Source: Emmonsiellopsis sp. PD_33
Lineage: Eukaryota > Ascomycota > Eurotiomycetes > Onygenales > Ajellomycetaceae
DNA: 64,000 nt
NCBI GenBank assembly: GCA_032988165.1
Contig: JANTQF010000030.1
Span: 62,001 to 126,000, forward strand
Direction: 5' to 3'
Shown here: piece by piece, positions 47,995-61,693 of the stretch
Position numbering within the stretch: the first letter of the stretch is position 1
Layout: every line of letters begins with the position of its first letter
The notes under the pieces: model-generated
Seen by the model: only the letters and a program-made list of their open reading frames with translations
The model's database searches: none
What the model was told of the DNA's origin: nothing
Position numbers and translations under genes: made by a program

Positions 47995-50900
47995 GATTTT
48001 GGAGGGTAGGTAGGAGAGTTCAGAAAATCAGACATAGCACAGCATGGGTGGAGTCTCATCAGGTAGGTACAGTTCTTTATAACAGGCAAGTATGATAGTA
48101 TCTTACAGGGTAAAGGTTAGTTCTCATGAAGGAGCTTCATAGCTGAGCCACTTTATTAAATACTGGAATCCTTACCTGTAGTGACAGCAGTTGAGGATGA
48201 CTTTAATCTTATACTTTACCTCATTATCTTCCCCAATAATGCCAGGTGGATGCCAGTTAGTGATCTCTTGCAAGGGGAATAGATCAGTAGAGGCCTTACA
48301 AAGCAAATTCATGTGAAATATGTTATAAATTTCAGGTAGCATATTAAGGCAGTAGTTATAACTTTTCAGAACTTTAATAACAGTATACTTAGCATATTAA
48401 TAGTTAAGTGTGTGAGATGGGCAATTAATGGTAATATTTCAGAGATCTAGTTAGACCTTATTATTCATCTTATAGCATTTAGTAGGATTTCAGTGGGTAT
48501 TCATGTAATTCTATTAATCTTGCTGAGTACTGATCATGGAGGATTCAGCCCACTCATAGGCTTACTGAAGTTTCAAGATAATGATGTCCACAATTTGAAT
48601 CAGACTACAGGGTGAAGTGGAAGGTTCAAGTAATTCAGCAAGATCAAAAACTTTAAAATTATAATCATATAAGAGGAAAAACAAGCTGACATCAGTGCTA
48701 ACAGTATTATAGCTATTAATTACAAGTTTGATGTGCAGGAGGAGTTCATTCCAGTCATTCTAGATGTATAAATAGAACTTTTAGAGGTAGTTCTTAATTG
48801 TCTGAATCATATATTTAGTGCTACTATTAGTTTCAGGGTGATAGGCAATTAAGAGATATTAGGAGATCTTAAGGAGCTGATAAATTTAGATTCAGACAGC
48901 TCTAACAAACTAGATTTTACAGTCTGAGATAATTATATAGGGTAGACCATGCAGGTAATAAAACAGGCTTTAGAGGAAGACTTTTGCCACTGCAGGTGCA
49001 TTCATCTTCATACAGAATTCAAGAATAATACTCTTACTGAGATAGTTAATAATAATAAGGACATTCTTATAGTTATTATTTATAAAGAGATCTACTGCAA
49101 AATCAATAGCAACATTATACCAGACATATTCAGAAATTAGAAGAAACTTAAGTAGACCTTAGTAGTAGTCTCATCAGGTAATAATGGATCAGCAGATATT
49201 GTAGTTTCAGATGAACTATCAGATGCTCTAAGACATGTCAGGCCAGTAGAAGTCTTAGAATAGAATCTAGTAGAATGCTTTACAGTCTGAATGGCCAGTC
49301 ATTAGGAAGTTATGAGTTTCTTGTATGATTTAGATGTATAATAGTTCTGAATTAGAAACCTACTACCTCCTTCAGAAGTATAGTTAGAAGTCAAGGTCTA
49401 TAGAGCACTCAGTAATATTAATATAAGCTTGAAATTTAAGTAGAAAATAGCAAGCTTTATTCTAGATGATCTAGGTTATTGCCTGAAGGCATTCATCAGA
49501 AGTAGCAGTAGTGTTTCAGAGTTCTTAGAGTAGGAATGAGATAGTCATAATTAGCAGGGCAACAGATAAAGTATATATTACTTCATATAGTATTACTTTA
49601 AATTCTTTAAGAATCTATAGATCTAACAGTCTCTATTCATAGTTTACTCAGCAGGTATTAGAGTCTTCAGAAGGTATATTCTATTCACATTAGGAGAAAG
49701 TATTAGCTATAAAGTTCTCTGTGCCAGAGTAGTAATAAATTATAAAATGGAAGTAACTAAGAAATTCAGCCTAGTATATCTAGCATTTAGAGAGTTTATA
49801 GGTTATTATGAAATATTAGAGGTTCTTATAATTCATGACAATTTTAAAGTCTTTCATATTATGAAGTTTAGAGTCTCACTCTTCTAGATATCAGATAATG
49901 ATAAGAAGCTTCTTATCATAAATCTTATAGTTAGCTTTAATAGAGCTGAGCTTTTTGAATATAAACACATAGAATTATAGGACATCTTCATCATTTCATT
50001 GCATGAGAGTACTACTTGTGATATAATTAGAAGAGTCTGTTTCAACTATCATCAGATAGTTAGGGTTAAATGTAATGAGCATCAGAATAAAGATAAATAT
50101 CTACTTAAGGCACATAAATGCCTTGTCTGCTTCCTTAGACCATTGAAACTGCTGATCCTTGTGTGTGAGATCAGTCAGTAGTCAGAAAATATCAGAAAAG
50201 TTCTAAATGAAGTGTTAGTAGAAATTTGTGAATCCTAAGAAGTCTCACATATTTTTTATAGTTATAGAGGCCTCCCATTTAAGGATAGTAATAATCTTTT
50301 TAGAGTTCATACAGACTCTCTTTCCTGCCTCTATGATGAAGTCAAGGTAGATTATCTCTTAAACTTTAAAGATAGATTTATCAATATCAATTAGAAGACT
50401 GTGTTTATAGAGGCAGGTAAGGACTTTTTAAACATACTTCTAATACTACTTGCAGAATCTATTAATGAAGATGAGGATGTCATCAAGATAGGTAGAAGTA
50501 AATTCATTTAAATAGTCTTATAAGGCTTAGTTAATGTATTTCTGGAAGGTATTCAGAGCATTTATGAGGCTAAAGAGGATGACTGTCCACTCAAATAGAT
50601 CATATCTCATATGAAAGATAGTTAGCCATTCATTACCTTTTACAATTTAAATCTTATAGAATGTGAAAATAACATCAAGCTTTATAAACTACTTAACTCA
50701 TCCAATCCATTTAAGAGTTTCATTGATTAATAATAGTAGGTAATAATCTTTTCAGGTGAGGCAGTTAAGGCCCTAATAGTCAATATAGAATCAGAGGCCT
50801 CTACCTGACTTCTTTATAAAGAGTATAGATATACTCATAGGCAAGTTACTAATACAAATAAAATCTTTATTCAGAAGGTTATTAAGGGTCTTGCAGAGTA

Positions 50901-51650
50901 CAAGCAGTTTATTACACAACATATTATATAGAAGTCTCTAGAGTAGCTGAGAGTCTTTATTATCTATCTTCTTAAGTTTAATATAATAATCATGTATATT
51001 ACAGAACAGTAGGAACTTCTCAGCAGCCTTATAATTAAAAATATTGAGGAATTCATAATAGTATAGAGGGAGAACTATTATAGGATCAGTCTTTAGCTTC
51101 TTAAAGAGTTATGAGAGAGCCTTCTCTATATCAGCCATACTAGTAGTGAAGATTTCAATAGGAAGTTAGAACTTAAATTTCCAATTATGGCTTCAAAGGA
51201 GGTTATAGGTATTAATGGAGATTTAGTGAAGGTCAGTAGTCTTATGAATATCTTTTTTAGAGATGTAGATGTCTCCAGAAAATACAACATATTAGTTGCA
51301 AGTATTAATGAGAACTTGATGTTCAGATAGCTATAATAGGCCTAATATAAAGTTATATGAGAGATTCTCAATTTTATATATATAAGTATTTTCCTAGAGG
51401 AATCTACTAATATTAACATTAAGCTTCATTATATTTCATATGAAGCTACCTATATCACCATTGATACCTTCAATCCTTCAGGGGTTGATCAGGATACACA
51501 GAAGGTTATAATAGTTAATTATGCAAGAGTAAATTATTAAATAGTAATAGTAACTACTATTTATCATAGTATTTATATTAAAAGAATAATTAACTATAGT
51601 CTATAGTAGGTATAAGAATCATCAGAACAGTTATTTTCTTCTTAAAGGTC
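47995..51650 (-). pseudogene. Family 2 pol (copy C-D)
   Basis: Minus-strand pol homologous throughout to 41,298-45,080. The RT box reads YLDDILIF with both catalytic Asp kept (50,473-50,490, YLDD codons 50,479-50,490). RNase H and integrase regions lie at about 49,760-50,180 and 48,690-49,150. Stops are numerous. Plus-strand frames at 48,949-49,140 and 49,999-50,181 are shadows. Limits approximate. Confidence 0.8.
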
Positions 51651-51970
51651 TTTCTATCTAACTTCAGAAGCTTCTATTTATAATTTCACATAGAAGCTAG
51701 TCTTTTCTCAAGTCTGATTTAATGTCTTCAAAGTCTTCCTCCTCTTCAGGCTTGATTTGTATGTTTGCAGATCATATAGGTAATTTCAGGAGAATATAAG
51801 TTCTATGACAGTCAGCAGCTCTATATCTAGATTTATTACAATTAATGTAGACATCTTAGATGTGGCAGTTAATAATAATAGTAGTAATTATATTCAGAAC
51901 ATAAAATATATTTACACAAGTAGACTCTATAGGCATTTAATTCATAGTATTTGAGTTCTTCAGTAGAGAG
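51651..51970 (-). pseudogene. Family 2 gag (copy C-D), C-terminal part
   Basis: Gag-end sequence (zinc-knuckle region near 51,830-51,860) up to the insertion point of family 1 copy k-l. The other half lies at 59,509-60,560. The uninterrupted homologue in copy A-B is at about 45,240-45,290. Confidence 0.7.
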
Positions 51971-51975
51971 GTTTT

Positions 51976-52294
51976 TGTAATGTCCAGCATCAAATATAAA
52001 GGCTTTTGAATTTGAAAAGGCAGACTATGAGTTGTTGAACAGTGTGACAGGAATAGACAGGTAAAAATGTATGTATATTTCAAACATAGGGGTCATATAG
52101 TAATAGGACTATTTGCTGGTTCTTTTCATAAGAAACCTGCACAGCATATATATCAATAGCTAGCTACTAAGTGTGCACCACATGCACATTGCTAGGTGCA
52201 CTGTCAGATGCACTGCTGAGCCCAAAATCTAAGATCTGAGATCTAAGGGTACAGTTAATCTATATGTGACACACAGTCTTCTTTATACATTACA
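51976..52294 (-). repeat. Family 1 LTR k (3' LTR)
   Basis: 319 bp, from TGTAATGTCC to CATTACA. The complement of the polypurine tract follows (52,295-52,310). Confidence 0.92.
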
Positions 52295-53005
52295 ACTATC
52301 CCTCCCTTTAGGAGCTGGCCTCCAGCAGATTCATGGATTTTCTGTATCATAGCTGAAGAATCAGGCTGATACACAATATATATTGTAGAAGATTTGAGCT
52401 GTTGCATATTATAAAAGGTTTAGGCCATTACACATTATAGAAGATTTAGACTATTATATTTAATAAAAGGTTTAAGTTATTGTAGTCAGGTAGTTTCATA
52501 TTCTGCAGGCCAATCATGTTGCAGGAATCAGTGATTTTATTGCTAGATAATTTAATATGTAATGCAGTTAATATTTGTTTTTCATAATTAAGCACCTAGG
52601 TGATGATGGGTAGATGATTTAGTGTGCAGTTATGAATATATATACTCTCTACTTTACTATATTCTTTTATTTTCTCTATTAAATGTTAATATTATGATTT
52701 GATCCATCATCCTACTTGTTATCTACTTTAGTATAGTATTCTTTTGTCTGAGTGTCTATAATATCTTCTACTAGTTTATAAATACTTTGTGTATTAATTA
52801 TACTCTATTTTTAGATTACTCAGTCTGAATGTGCATCTACACAGTTGGATGATTATTTTGCTTTTTTGCATATTATAACTGTATGATATTGCCTGAATGT
52901 AATATACTACTTTTCTTTGCTTCTTCCATGTTATTAAGATATCATATCATAGAAATTACTAATAGATGTACTTTGATAGTCTGAAATAAAAAATATTAAT
53001 TCAAA

Positions 53006-53680
53006 ATGGCCCCCTAAACTCTCACATCATCATGTGTGTGTGGAGAGTGTGTGCTGTTGGACTCTCTCTCCTCTTCCAACTCTCTTACAGGGTTAGCTAT
53101 CTCCCTATACAGTGCTTCTCTGCCTCAGAGTCCTCAAACTCCATTATACTCCTCCCTAGTCATACTCTCTCACTGTGGAGATTTCCTTTTTATTTTCTTC
53201 TATAACTTCTCTTCTGTGCATGCTTCTATACTATCTTCTGCTGTTATTATTCCTCTCTGTATGCTTAGCTATCTATCTACTTCTATGCCTCCCATCATCC
53301 TAGTCTGTCCTGCTTCTGCCTCTACTGCCCTGATGCCTATTACCTGGTTAGCTGGAGATTTTGTGCAGCTTGCCATGCAAACCCTGAAGAATAATAGTGA
53401 TGATGAGGATAAGAATGAGGATGAGAAGAATAAAGATGAAGATAATGATAATAATAATGATAAGAAGGAGGATAAGCACTAAGAGAGATCTACTAAGGAT
53501 CTATACTTACTGAAATAATGTGAGAAGTGTGTTTACTATCTAATCATTAAGGCTGGTGTGAAGGCATTTTATTATCCTTCTGAGGATTCATATGTGACTT
53601 ATTATTCTTAATGTGTGTAGTATTATTATCACTGTGAGACAGTGAGTTTTCCTGCAGTTAATTTGAAAAGAAAAAATTAA
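53006..53680 (+). pseudogene. Antisense accessory ORF of family 1 (copy k-l)
   Basis: Plus strand, ATG 53,006 to TAA 53,678-53,680, 225 codons in one frame. A stop at codon 4 is followed by an open stretch from 53,036 to 53,482. The N-terminal region is Ser/Leu/Pro-rich (LPQSPQTPLYSS), with LAGDFVQLAMQ near residue 116-126, an acidic Asp/Glu/Lys/Asn tract at about residues 130-158, then Cys172, Cys175, Cys203, His209, Cys210 and a basic end (NLKRKN). Four more stops all fit Gln or Arg codons changed by transition. The near-equal length to copy h-i (226 codons) without frameshift supports former protein coding. Confidence 0.7.
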
Positions 53681-54024
53681 TTACTAACTGTGCTGTAGGT
53701 TCCCATTAATGTGTATGCAAACACCATAGAGTTAATTGATATAGCTGAGTAATTAAATTGCTTCAAAAACCTATCAGACAAGCTTAAGTACACTGATGTA
53801 ATGTAGTTGCTCCCTGGGATTCAGCAGTGATAAAGTCAAGCAGCCATTCAATATAAGAAAGTGTTGGAGGAGGTAGAGGGGTTATTTGATGTCACCCTAA
53901 TTCTTTATGTAAGTATAATTATCTCATTTTGGTGTACTTGGTTGATTCTGACTTTAGTGAAAATAGCCTGCCTCCCTAGGTTAGACATGGTATGTGCTCT
54001 AGTTTTTCTCTGATATTTTTCAGT

Positions 54025-57000
54025 TTATTTTTTATCTACTACACCCCTCAGGACTTTTAATATTAGTATGAAATAATGAGATTTAATTTTTAGAAACTTA
54101 TCCTTCCTCTTCTCCCCTTCCTATATGCAGGCTAGTTATTACTTGGGTTGATAGCACTTCAGCTTCATTACCTTATAATTAAACTGCATATTGAACTTGT
54201 CAACCAGGTTCTATGCATTCTCAAGGTTTTTCATGTTCTCCCAGGAATTCTCTGCCTCTATTATATTTTTCCAGCACATAAAATACTACTAGCTGTTGAA
54301 ATAGTCATACTTTCCTAGAATCTCTTCAATTTTAAACTTCTTAACTCCATCTATTATTATCAATTCAGCCTCTGGGATTTCACTGTGCCACACATGGTAC
54401 AGTTCAAGTAATAAGACATGAAAAATGGGGTATATATCTTTATATTATGGTGTAAGTTTCAGTTTGTATGCTTGTTTCCCCCACTTATTGATGATTTTGA
54501 AAGGACTGAGTTGATAATAATTTAGCTTTAGATTTAGATGTAATGTGCTGATGTTTTTTAAGTACAATATGACTTAATCTCTAACTGCAAAATACTTCTT
54601 CTTATGGTACTAGTCATAATATTTCTTCTATATTTTCTGGGCCTTCAGAAGAGATTCTTACAGGTTATTCTATACTTCTCCTATACAATGTATATGTTCT
54701 ATTACCTTCTGTGCTTCTCCCCCCCCTATATTGGTATCTAATTTGATATTAAGATGCAATTCAGGTTGAAAACCCATTAATGCTTCTGCAGGAGATATCT
54801 TGAGGATACTATGTGTAGAGATGTTGTAGGAGAACTGCACTAGTAGCAATCATCTGACCCAGTTATTCTGGTAGAAGTTGCAGTAAATGTACAGATAATA
54901 CTTGAGTATCTGATTCTACCTCTTAATTTAACTGTCCATTTAAGAGTAAAATGTAGTTATTAACTATCAGCATGCTTTCAGAAGGTAGCAGAGTATTAAT
55001 TAGTATTTACTGGAGCTGAATATCCCAGTATAGTCTGTTACTCAATGGTATGAGTAATCAAAAAATCTGATGAAGATGTCAAATATCAGATTTATAAGCT
55101 CTGATGTGCTTATATCTTTATTGACTGGTTTGTAAACTATATACTTGATTAATTTATTTATAAATATTATGATTGAATTATAGATCTTGCTGTTCTACTT
55201 GAATGGTAGGAGTTTAATAATGAAATCCATTATCATTATTTTAAAAGAAGAGATGAGAATAGGAAGTAGTTTTAATTGACTATATTCCTTGTGACAGTGT
55301 GTCTTAACCCATTAGTAGATATCACAGGTGCACATATATTCTCAAATATTTATTATTATATTACATTAAAAGTATTTCCTCCAGACACACTTAAAAGTGC
55401 ACTTAACATCAAAATGTCCCCCTTGAGAATCATTATGATTTAATTTTATGATCTTATCCCTTATTACTTGATCTATAAGGATGGAAATGTAACTCTTATG
55501 ATGAAGCAGACTATCTTAATTGATTATTCAATTTAAGTACTTAGTCTCATCTATTTTATCTGCTTCTATTCTTCTATATACCTTAGTATGCTTAGTGTCC
55601 TGAGCTTGCATGTGGTGCAGAAATTCCATAATGAGTTTAGTAAGGAAGAATTTGTAGGCTGTATTAGATTCCATGACTATATTAACTAATATTCATAGCA
55701 CTAGATGAGCTAGTCTTTTTGTATTATCAGTAATGCATCTCTCATCTGCACACACATTTTAATATGTGCAGGAAGCAAGTGTACCAATGCAAATTACATT
55801 TTTCTTGTTATTTGATAGTTTTAAATGCACTATCATGTTAATTATTTGCTGACTAAGGTCTTCCAGCTGTGTTTATATATCTATATCTGGTATTTGAAAT
55901 ATTTCTCAAAGAAGCTTTTCTTAAATTATTAGTAATAGTATTCATCTTGAAGTATTCTCTTTATAATCAGGGTAATAACTAGATGCATCTATAGGATTCT
56001 TCATTTCTAGATAGTGCTTAATAATAAAGTTAAATGTGGAGAGTATTTTCATTCATTATATCTGATATTCAACTAATTCTATTATTATTATGAAATGTTG
56101 TAGGTTAGTATGATTAGATAAAATTGTCATGAAGAAACACATATCATGCAGGTAGTAATACTATTACTTGAATGCTATGAGGATAGTGAGGAGTTTCTAG
56201 TTATATGTACTATAGTTATACTCTGCTAGTAATAAGCCTTATGAATAGTATATAATTAGGTGCTATTATCCATCATTTGAATCTAACTGTAAGAGGATCA
56301 CACCCAGTGTGAAATCTAATGCATTTAGCTTCACCTGGAGTTTCCAATTCAGATTAAAGTGTATAAGGATCAGAGTCTTTATAAATGTACTTTTTAGCTT
56401 TTAGAAAGCTTTCTGTGCATTAGCATCAAAAAGGATTGTCTTTTGATTCTGGCCTTTTCATGTTGCACCCTTTATGAGTATAGATAAGGATTATACTTTT
56501 ACTGTAAATCTATCTATAAAATAGCAGTAAAAATTCACAAACCCTAGGAATATCTGAATGTCATGAATGCACTTAGGTTCCAGTCAGAAGAGGATAGTAT
56601 CAATCTAGCTCTATTCTATCTCAATATCATTCATGCTGATCATAAAGCTGAGGAAATTAATGCAATCCATATAAAATATGTATTTACTGAGCTTTACATA
56701 CAATTTGTAGGTGTATAGGTATTTTAGCATTATATGTACATGCTTGCAGTGCTCTTCCTCTAAGTTTAAGTAGATAATAATGTCATTCAGATAGATAATA
56801 CAGCAGATATCTAAAAGATTACTCAGAGTCTTATTAATATAGGATTGAAATATTACTAGTGTATTTGTGAGTTCAAAGAGGACCACTTGATATTCAAAAT
56901 AGCTATAGTATGTTTGGAAAGCTGTTTTCCACTTATCATCTTTATATATATACAGTTAGTGATATACATTGTAGAGATCTAACTATAAGTAAATCTTTGC

Positions 57001-57942
57001 ACCAGTCAGCCTGTTAATCATTTTACTGATCAAGGGAAGAGGATATCAGTTCTTTACACTAATAGTATTAAGCTCACAGTAGTTTACATAAAGATGTATG
57101 ATTCTATCTTTTTTTGAAATAAAAAATATTAGTATGTTTACAGGGCTTTTCAACAGGTATATTCATCCTTTTTCCAGACTAGATTTCAGGTATTCATGTA
57201 GCACCTCTAGTTCTTTAATAGAGAGGTTGTAAATCAGTTGGTAGAGAGATTTTTTTCTAGGTATTAAATTAATTAAATGATTATGTTGTATATGTTCTGG
57301 AAGTAATTCTGCTGTAGCTTCTGAGAAAATATCTTTATATTTATAGTAGGCTTCTAGTATTACTAGCTCTTCATCTAGAACTACATTGAATAGAGTAATT
57401 AGTTCATCCTCTTTCAGTTAACACAGGTGAATAATATAAGCTACACATTTAACCCTGACTACTACATTCACCTATTTCATAGTGATGATCTTAATGTTAT
57501 CAACATGTGATGCATGATATATTCAGTATGATTTTAATCATTAGATGTTAGGATTCACAATTTTGAGCCAGAGGAATCCTAGGATGACATCATAGCCTTT
57601 TATATTCATTACTTTAAAATGAAAGCTCTAATTGTAAGAGAGTCCCTTATTGTTAATTATGCATGCATACATCTCATATTAATTATAGACTATAATCTAG
57701 TATCTATCAATTACACTAATTCAGTATGAATCTTTACTGTCTTTTCTAAAATATACTTTTACTCATTTTTAGCTGATAAAATTTACTTCTGCATCCAAGT
57801 CAATAAGTGCCTAGGTAATAGCTAACTCTTGGGGGATTTCTAGCTATATCTCAATTATTATTACTTCTTTACTGTATCTTCATTCCATCTTGTCCACTCC
57901 CAGCACTACAGCAGTGCTTAGCACTGGGAAATCTAGTTTTTT
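54025..57942 (-). pseudogene. Family 1 pol (copy k-l)
   Basis: Minus-strand pol of exactly 3,918 nt between the heptamer (57,936-57,942) and TAA (54,025-54,027). RT around 56,611-56,886 is open: FELTNTLVIFQSYINKTLSNLL, then YLND (56,782-56,793) for YLDD. Integrase lies at about 54,780-55,600 and the chromodomain at about 54,205-54,350. Decay is by transitions. Confidence 0.86.
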
Positions 57943-59126
57943 GACTCATACTTTTTCATGCACTTTTTAGGATGAAGTTCTCAGCAGTTATTAGGGATAT
58001 AGCCTGATTTATTACAGTGAGAGTATTTAAGATAAAGAGTAAACTTAGGTTGTGAGGATCAGCCTTCAAGTATGTGGTTTAGAGATTTTTCCCTTTTAAA
58101 CTCTATTTTTATTTAGAAATCAAAAGACTTCTTCTTACACAGTGGATTTATAATGATTTCCTGCTTGAACAAGAACAGTTTTTAGTCCTTGCAATGCTAC
58201 TCTATTTTACATAGAAATACTAATATCTCTTTATAATTCTTAAGATTTCTCTTCACTAGATATGCATGAATCTGGATTTCCTCTTAGCAGCAGTTCATCA
58301 GGTTGAAACTGTGCTATTCCTCCTGAATTTTATAGGGCAGGTATTTCTTCAGGTTGAGGAAATACTTGGTGAAATCTCAGATAGATTGATTATTCTATTG
58401 TCACACATCTATATATCTCTTGATTAATTACTGTTGAAGCATATTCAGATCCATGAGGTGTAGTTGTAACTACACATAGAGGTCTTTCCAGATAAGTAGT
58501 AGATTCTCTAAATTTACTTTATAATTCTTATAGAAAGTGTTCCATTAGTAGAAAGATTCTATGATGAGCTTCTATATAGCATTCTAAATGCAGTGTTTTT
58601 CAACAGTGTAGTAGTCTTTATTGCATTTAAATTCTATTTTAGTTCAGATGATGAAATCTTCAAGCTCTGACATACTTTTTCCTTAATATTTAGAGAATGT
58701 ATCAACCTTTAGATAGGTGGTTCAGTAGGGTAACTGGGTTGTTTCTGCATAAAACCTTTTTAAAGTTTAATTTTGAGCTATGATCTTCTTCTATGCAATC
58801 AGCACAGCTACCTCTTAATTCATTGATTCATTTTGTATTAGCTGGTTCTCTAATACCTTCATCATGCACTCTGCCTTTTGAATTTTCTGTTATATCTATA
58901 GCTCTTTGATGTATTCTTTGATTGTATGTAGCTGCACAGTAGGTAGATACAGATCTTTATCATCTAACCCTTTATTATTTATAGTTGATTTATAGTTGGA
59001 TTTCTGTGGAGGATCCTGCAGAGATTTGAGTCATAATTTGTTGTTGCTAGTTCCTTACTACATAGAGAGGTTGATATACACTTAAGGGGTTTCCCTATAG
59101 TTGTTCATAGTCTTTCCACAAGTTAT
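57933..59126 (-). pseudogene. Family 1 gag (copy k-l)
   Basis: Gag relic of 1,194 nt, presumed start ATA at 59,124-59,126, end TAG 57,933-57,935 beside the A-AAA-AAC heptamer. No open reading frame remains. Confidence 0.8.
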
Positions 59127-59184
59127 CTTATTGTTGTTCATCTATTTCTGATGGACTGTTTACTCAGAGGTGAGCAAATAGAAC

Positions 59185-59503
59185 TGTAATGTCCAGTGTC
59201 AAATATAAAGGCTTTTGAATTTGAAAAGGTAAATTATGAGTCATTGAACAGTGTGATAAGAATAGACAGGTAAAAATGTATGTATATTTTAAATGTAGGG
59301 ATCATATAGTAATAGAACTATTTGCTAGTTCTTTTCATAAGAAACCTGCACAGCATATATATTAATAGCTAGCTACTAAGTGTGCACTATATGTGCATTG
59401 CCAGGCACACTGTCAGGTGCACTGCTGAGCCTGAGGTCTGAGATCTGAGATCTGAGGATGCAGTTGATCTACATGTGATGTGTAATCTTCTTTGCACATT
59501 ACA
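59185..59503 (-). repeat. Family 1 LTR l (5' LTR)
   Basis: 319 bp, from TGTAATGTCC to CATTACA, same sub-type as LTRs h, i and k. Contains two short tandem arrays: GCCAGGCACACT-like and GAGRTCT-like units (about 59,396-59,460). Confidence 0.92.
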
Positions 59504-59508
59504 GTTTT

Positions 59509-60560
59509 AAGGAAAGCCTCCTTAGAGATAGTAAGAGTATCACTATGAATTCAGCTCTGAATGGCCTTAATCTCAGATAGATTATTCTCTATGCTATGAA
59601 GCTTCATATAATACTTGAGATACATAGAAGGTTTATTAAAGGTAATAGTCTACTATAAAAGTTCAAACTTGATGGCCTTTTTGAGCAGAGCCTTCTTGAT
59701 AGTATCATCCCATAGTTGGCTGCCAGCCTCTAGAATCTTCTAATTGAATCTTAGGAGGAAAGTAGTAAGTAGATTAGTTTTCTAACAAACATTATATAAT
59801 CAGGTTAAGGCCTTTTAGGCTACTAAAGGGTTAGAGAAAAGAATGTCAAGCTGATTAAGAATGACATTAGAGGTCATAAGAATGAGCTTGATATTAACCT
59901 TCATCTAAGGATGAAATCAGATGATAATAGTACTAGAGAGTTAGATGTAGATATATCAGACCTGATCAGCAAGAGATCTAATTATATAATTATTCAAAGT
60001 AATTTTGACTTTCACACTGAGACATCAGACAGGATATTCAGCAATTTATTCACCCATGAATTTCTCAAGGGTGATAAGCCTTTCTTTTAGGCATCTCAGG
60101 AAGTCCTTAAAAGGAGCAGTCAGATAAGTAGGAGTCAGAATAGAAGCTAAAGTTAGTATAAATATATAGTTTTATTTAGTAATAAAATTAATCTTATTTA
60201 TAAGCTACTGAATAAAGTTTTAGAATTTAGCATCAGAGCTCTGAGAAGAAATACTATCTTCACATAGTGAGTTCATATTTATAATGAATTTAAAAGATTA
60301 TTTAGATTTAGAGAGTTTAGGAGATTTAGGAAGTTCAGAGGATTCAGAAAGTTCAGAGGAAAATCTCATGAGATATCAATATAAACTATTAGAGCTTTAG
60401 AGTCTTTTACTGACACATCATTTAGTAGAGTTGAGCTGATTGTATTTCAGATTTCAGAAGAGTTTACTATACATATAAGTTACATTTAGAAGAATTTATT
60501 ATACATATAAATTATATTTAGGGGGCAAATATAATAAGGATCTCTAAGAAGAGATCAAAC
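59509..60560 (-). pseudogene. Family 2 gag (copy C-D), N-terminal part
   Basis: Continuation of gag up to the 5' LTR. It aligns with 45,280-46,320 of copy A-B and has the same landmarks, for example the run of GAGAGTTTAGGAGATTTAGG-like units at 60,310-60,360 and its counterpart at 46,075-46,125, which encode a Pro/Glu/Ser/Leu-rich repeat on the minus strand. Many stops. Confidence 0.7.
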
Positions 60561-60574
60561 AAGTAATTACAAAA

Positions 60575-60828
60575 TATAATAGGCACACTCTGATAAGCAG
60601 ATCATGCAAGCTATACACTAGAATCAAAATTGTAATTATTAGAGAAAAAAAGGAAAAAGGAAAAGAAATCATAAGATTGTGTAATGTAAATAGAAGAAAA
60701 TTATATAAGATCAGAGTGAATAAATATTTATATAAAGGCTCATTTAGAGGTATCCAATCAGGCAGTCAGAGATTAGGTGAAGTTTGAATAAGCTATAGAT
60801 ATAGAGTATAAGAGCATAGCTCTTTACA
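60575..60828 (-). repeat. Family 2 LTR D (5' LTR)
   Basis: 254 bp, from TATAATAGGCACAC to CTCTTTACA, followed by ATGTG. Confidence 0.9.
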
Positions 60829-60833
60829 ATGTG

Positions 60834-61690
60834 ATAAGAAGTATAGTCTTCTCTAGAATTACTAGCTACTCCTCTCTTATCTTAAGAAATTACTGAGATT
60901 ACTATTACTTATATATAATCATATTATTCATTTAAGGTTAAATTATATAATTTTATATTTAGCTATATAGCATCTACATTCCATCTTGCAAGAGTATTTT
61001 CTAGTAAATCTTAGGTAATTTTATAGAACTATCTAATGTAGCATGATAAGCTATCTCATTAGTAGAAAGTTATATTACTTAGTTATATGAATAGTTAGCA
61101 TTTAGACATGCTACTAAATGTGATTTCAAAGATGTTTTATTATATAAAAGCTATGGAAAAGATCATGTAATTATATATAATGAAATAGGCAAGATTATAG
61201 TATGAAAAGGGGTGTAGTATATAATAGTACTAGGTAATATAATAGAGTTATATATAATTATATAAACTAGTCATATAATTTTAAAAATTATAAAGATACT
61301 ATACTATCAGCACTCTTTTCTTAATTATATTTATTATTCTGATATTAACAGTCTTTATAATTATTAGAGAGATAGCCTCTTCTACAAGAAGAGCCTTATA
61401 GTTACATTATAAAATAATGATTTCTTATAAAGTCTAACTTAGTACTATCTTAATTATATTATTTTAAATAGTAATTAATACTCATGTTTTTAGCTAATAT
61501 ATTACTTACATAGTTTTAGATGTTTCTACTCTCATAGCTCTTTCTATCTTTATTAATAGAATATCTCTAAGCTACTCATATAGATCTAATATTAACTCTA
61601 CTATTTTCTCTAATATATTTTTTTTCTTTATATATATAGTTAGGTTTTTACTTTTATTGCAAAAAACATCATTTAATTATCTTAATAGTA
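60834..61690. other. Extremely AT-rich sequence without recognisable genes
   Basis: Composition shifts here to long A/T strings with few C or G, clearly more depleted than the retroelements to the left. No homology to either LTR family. It is probably very old, saturated repeat sequence; continuous with 47,144-47,724 before insertion of copy C-D. Confidence 0.5.
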
Positions 61691-61693
61691 TAC

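Larger units (their letters stand above)
51976..59503 (-). mobile_element. Family 1 chromovirus, copy k-l, target duplication GTTTT
   Basis: Full-length element of 7,528 bp, minus strand, 3' LTR 51,976-52,294 and 5' LTR 59,185-59,503. GTTTT flanks it exactly (51,971-51,975 and 59,504-59,508). Inserted in the gag gene of family 2 copy C-D; comparison with 45,241-45,290 shows the empty site. Confidence 0.94.
47725..60828 (-). mobile_element. Family 2 Ty3/Gypsy element, copy C-D, target duplication ATGTG
   Basis: Minus strand, 3' LTR 47,725-47,978 and 5' LTR 60,575-60,828, both 254 bp. ATGTG on each side (47,720-47,724 and 60,829-60,833). Without the nested family 1 copy k-l and its duplication the length is about 5,571 bp, matching copy A-B. 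A purine tract (AGGAGGGGATAA on the minus strand) borders the 3' LTR. Confidence 0.92.
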
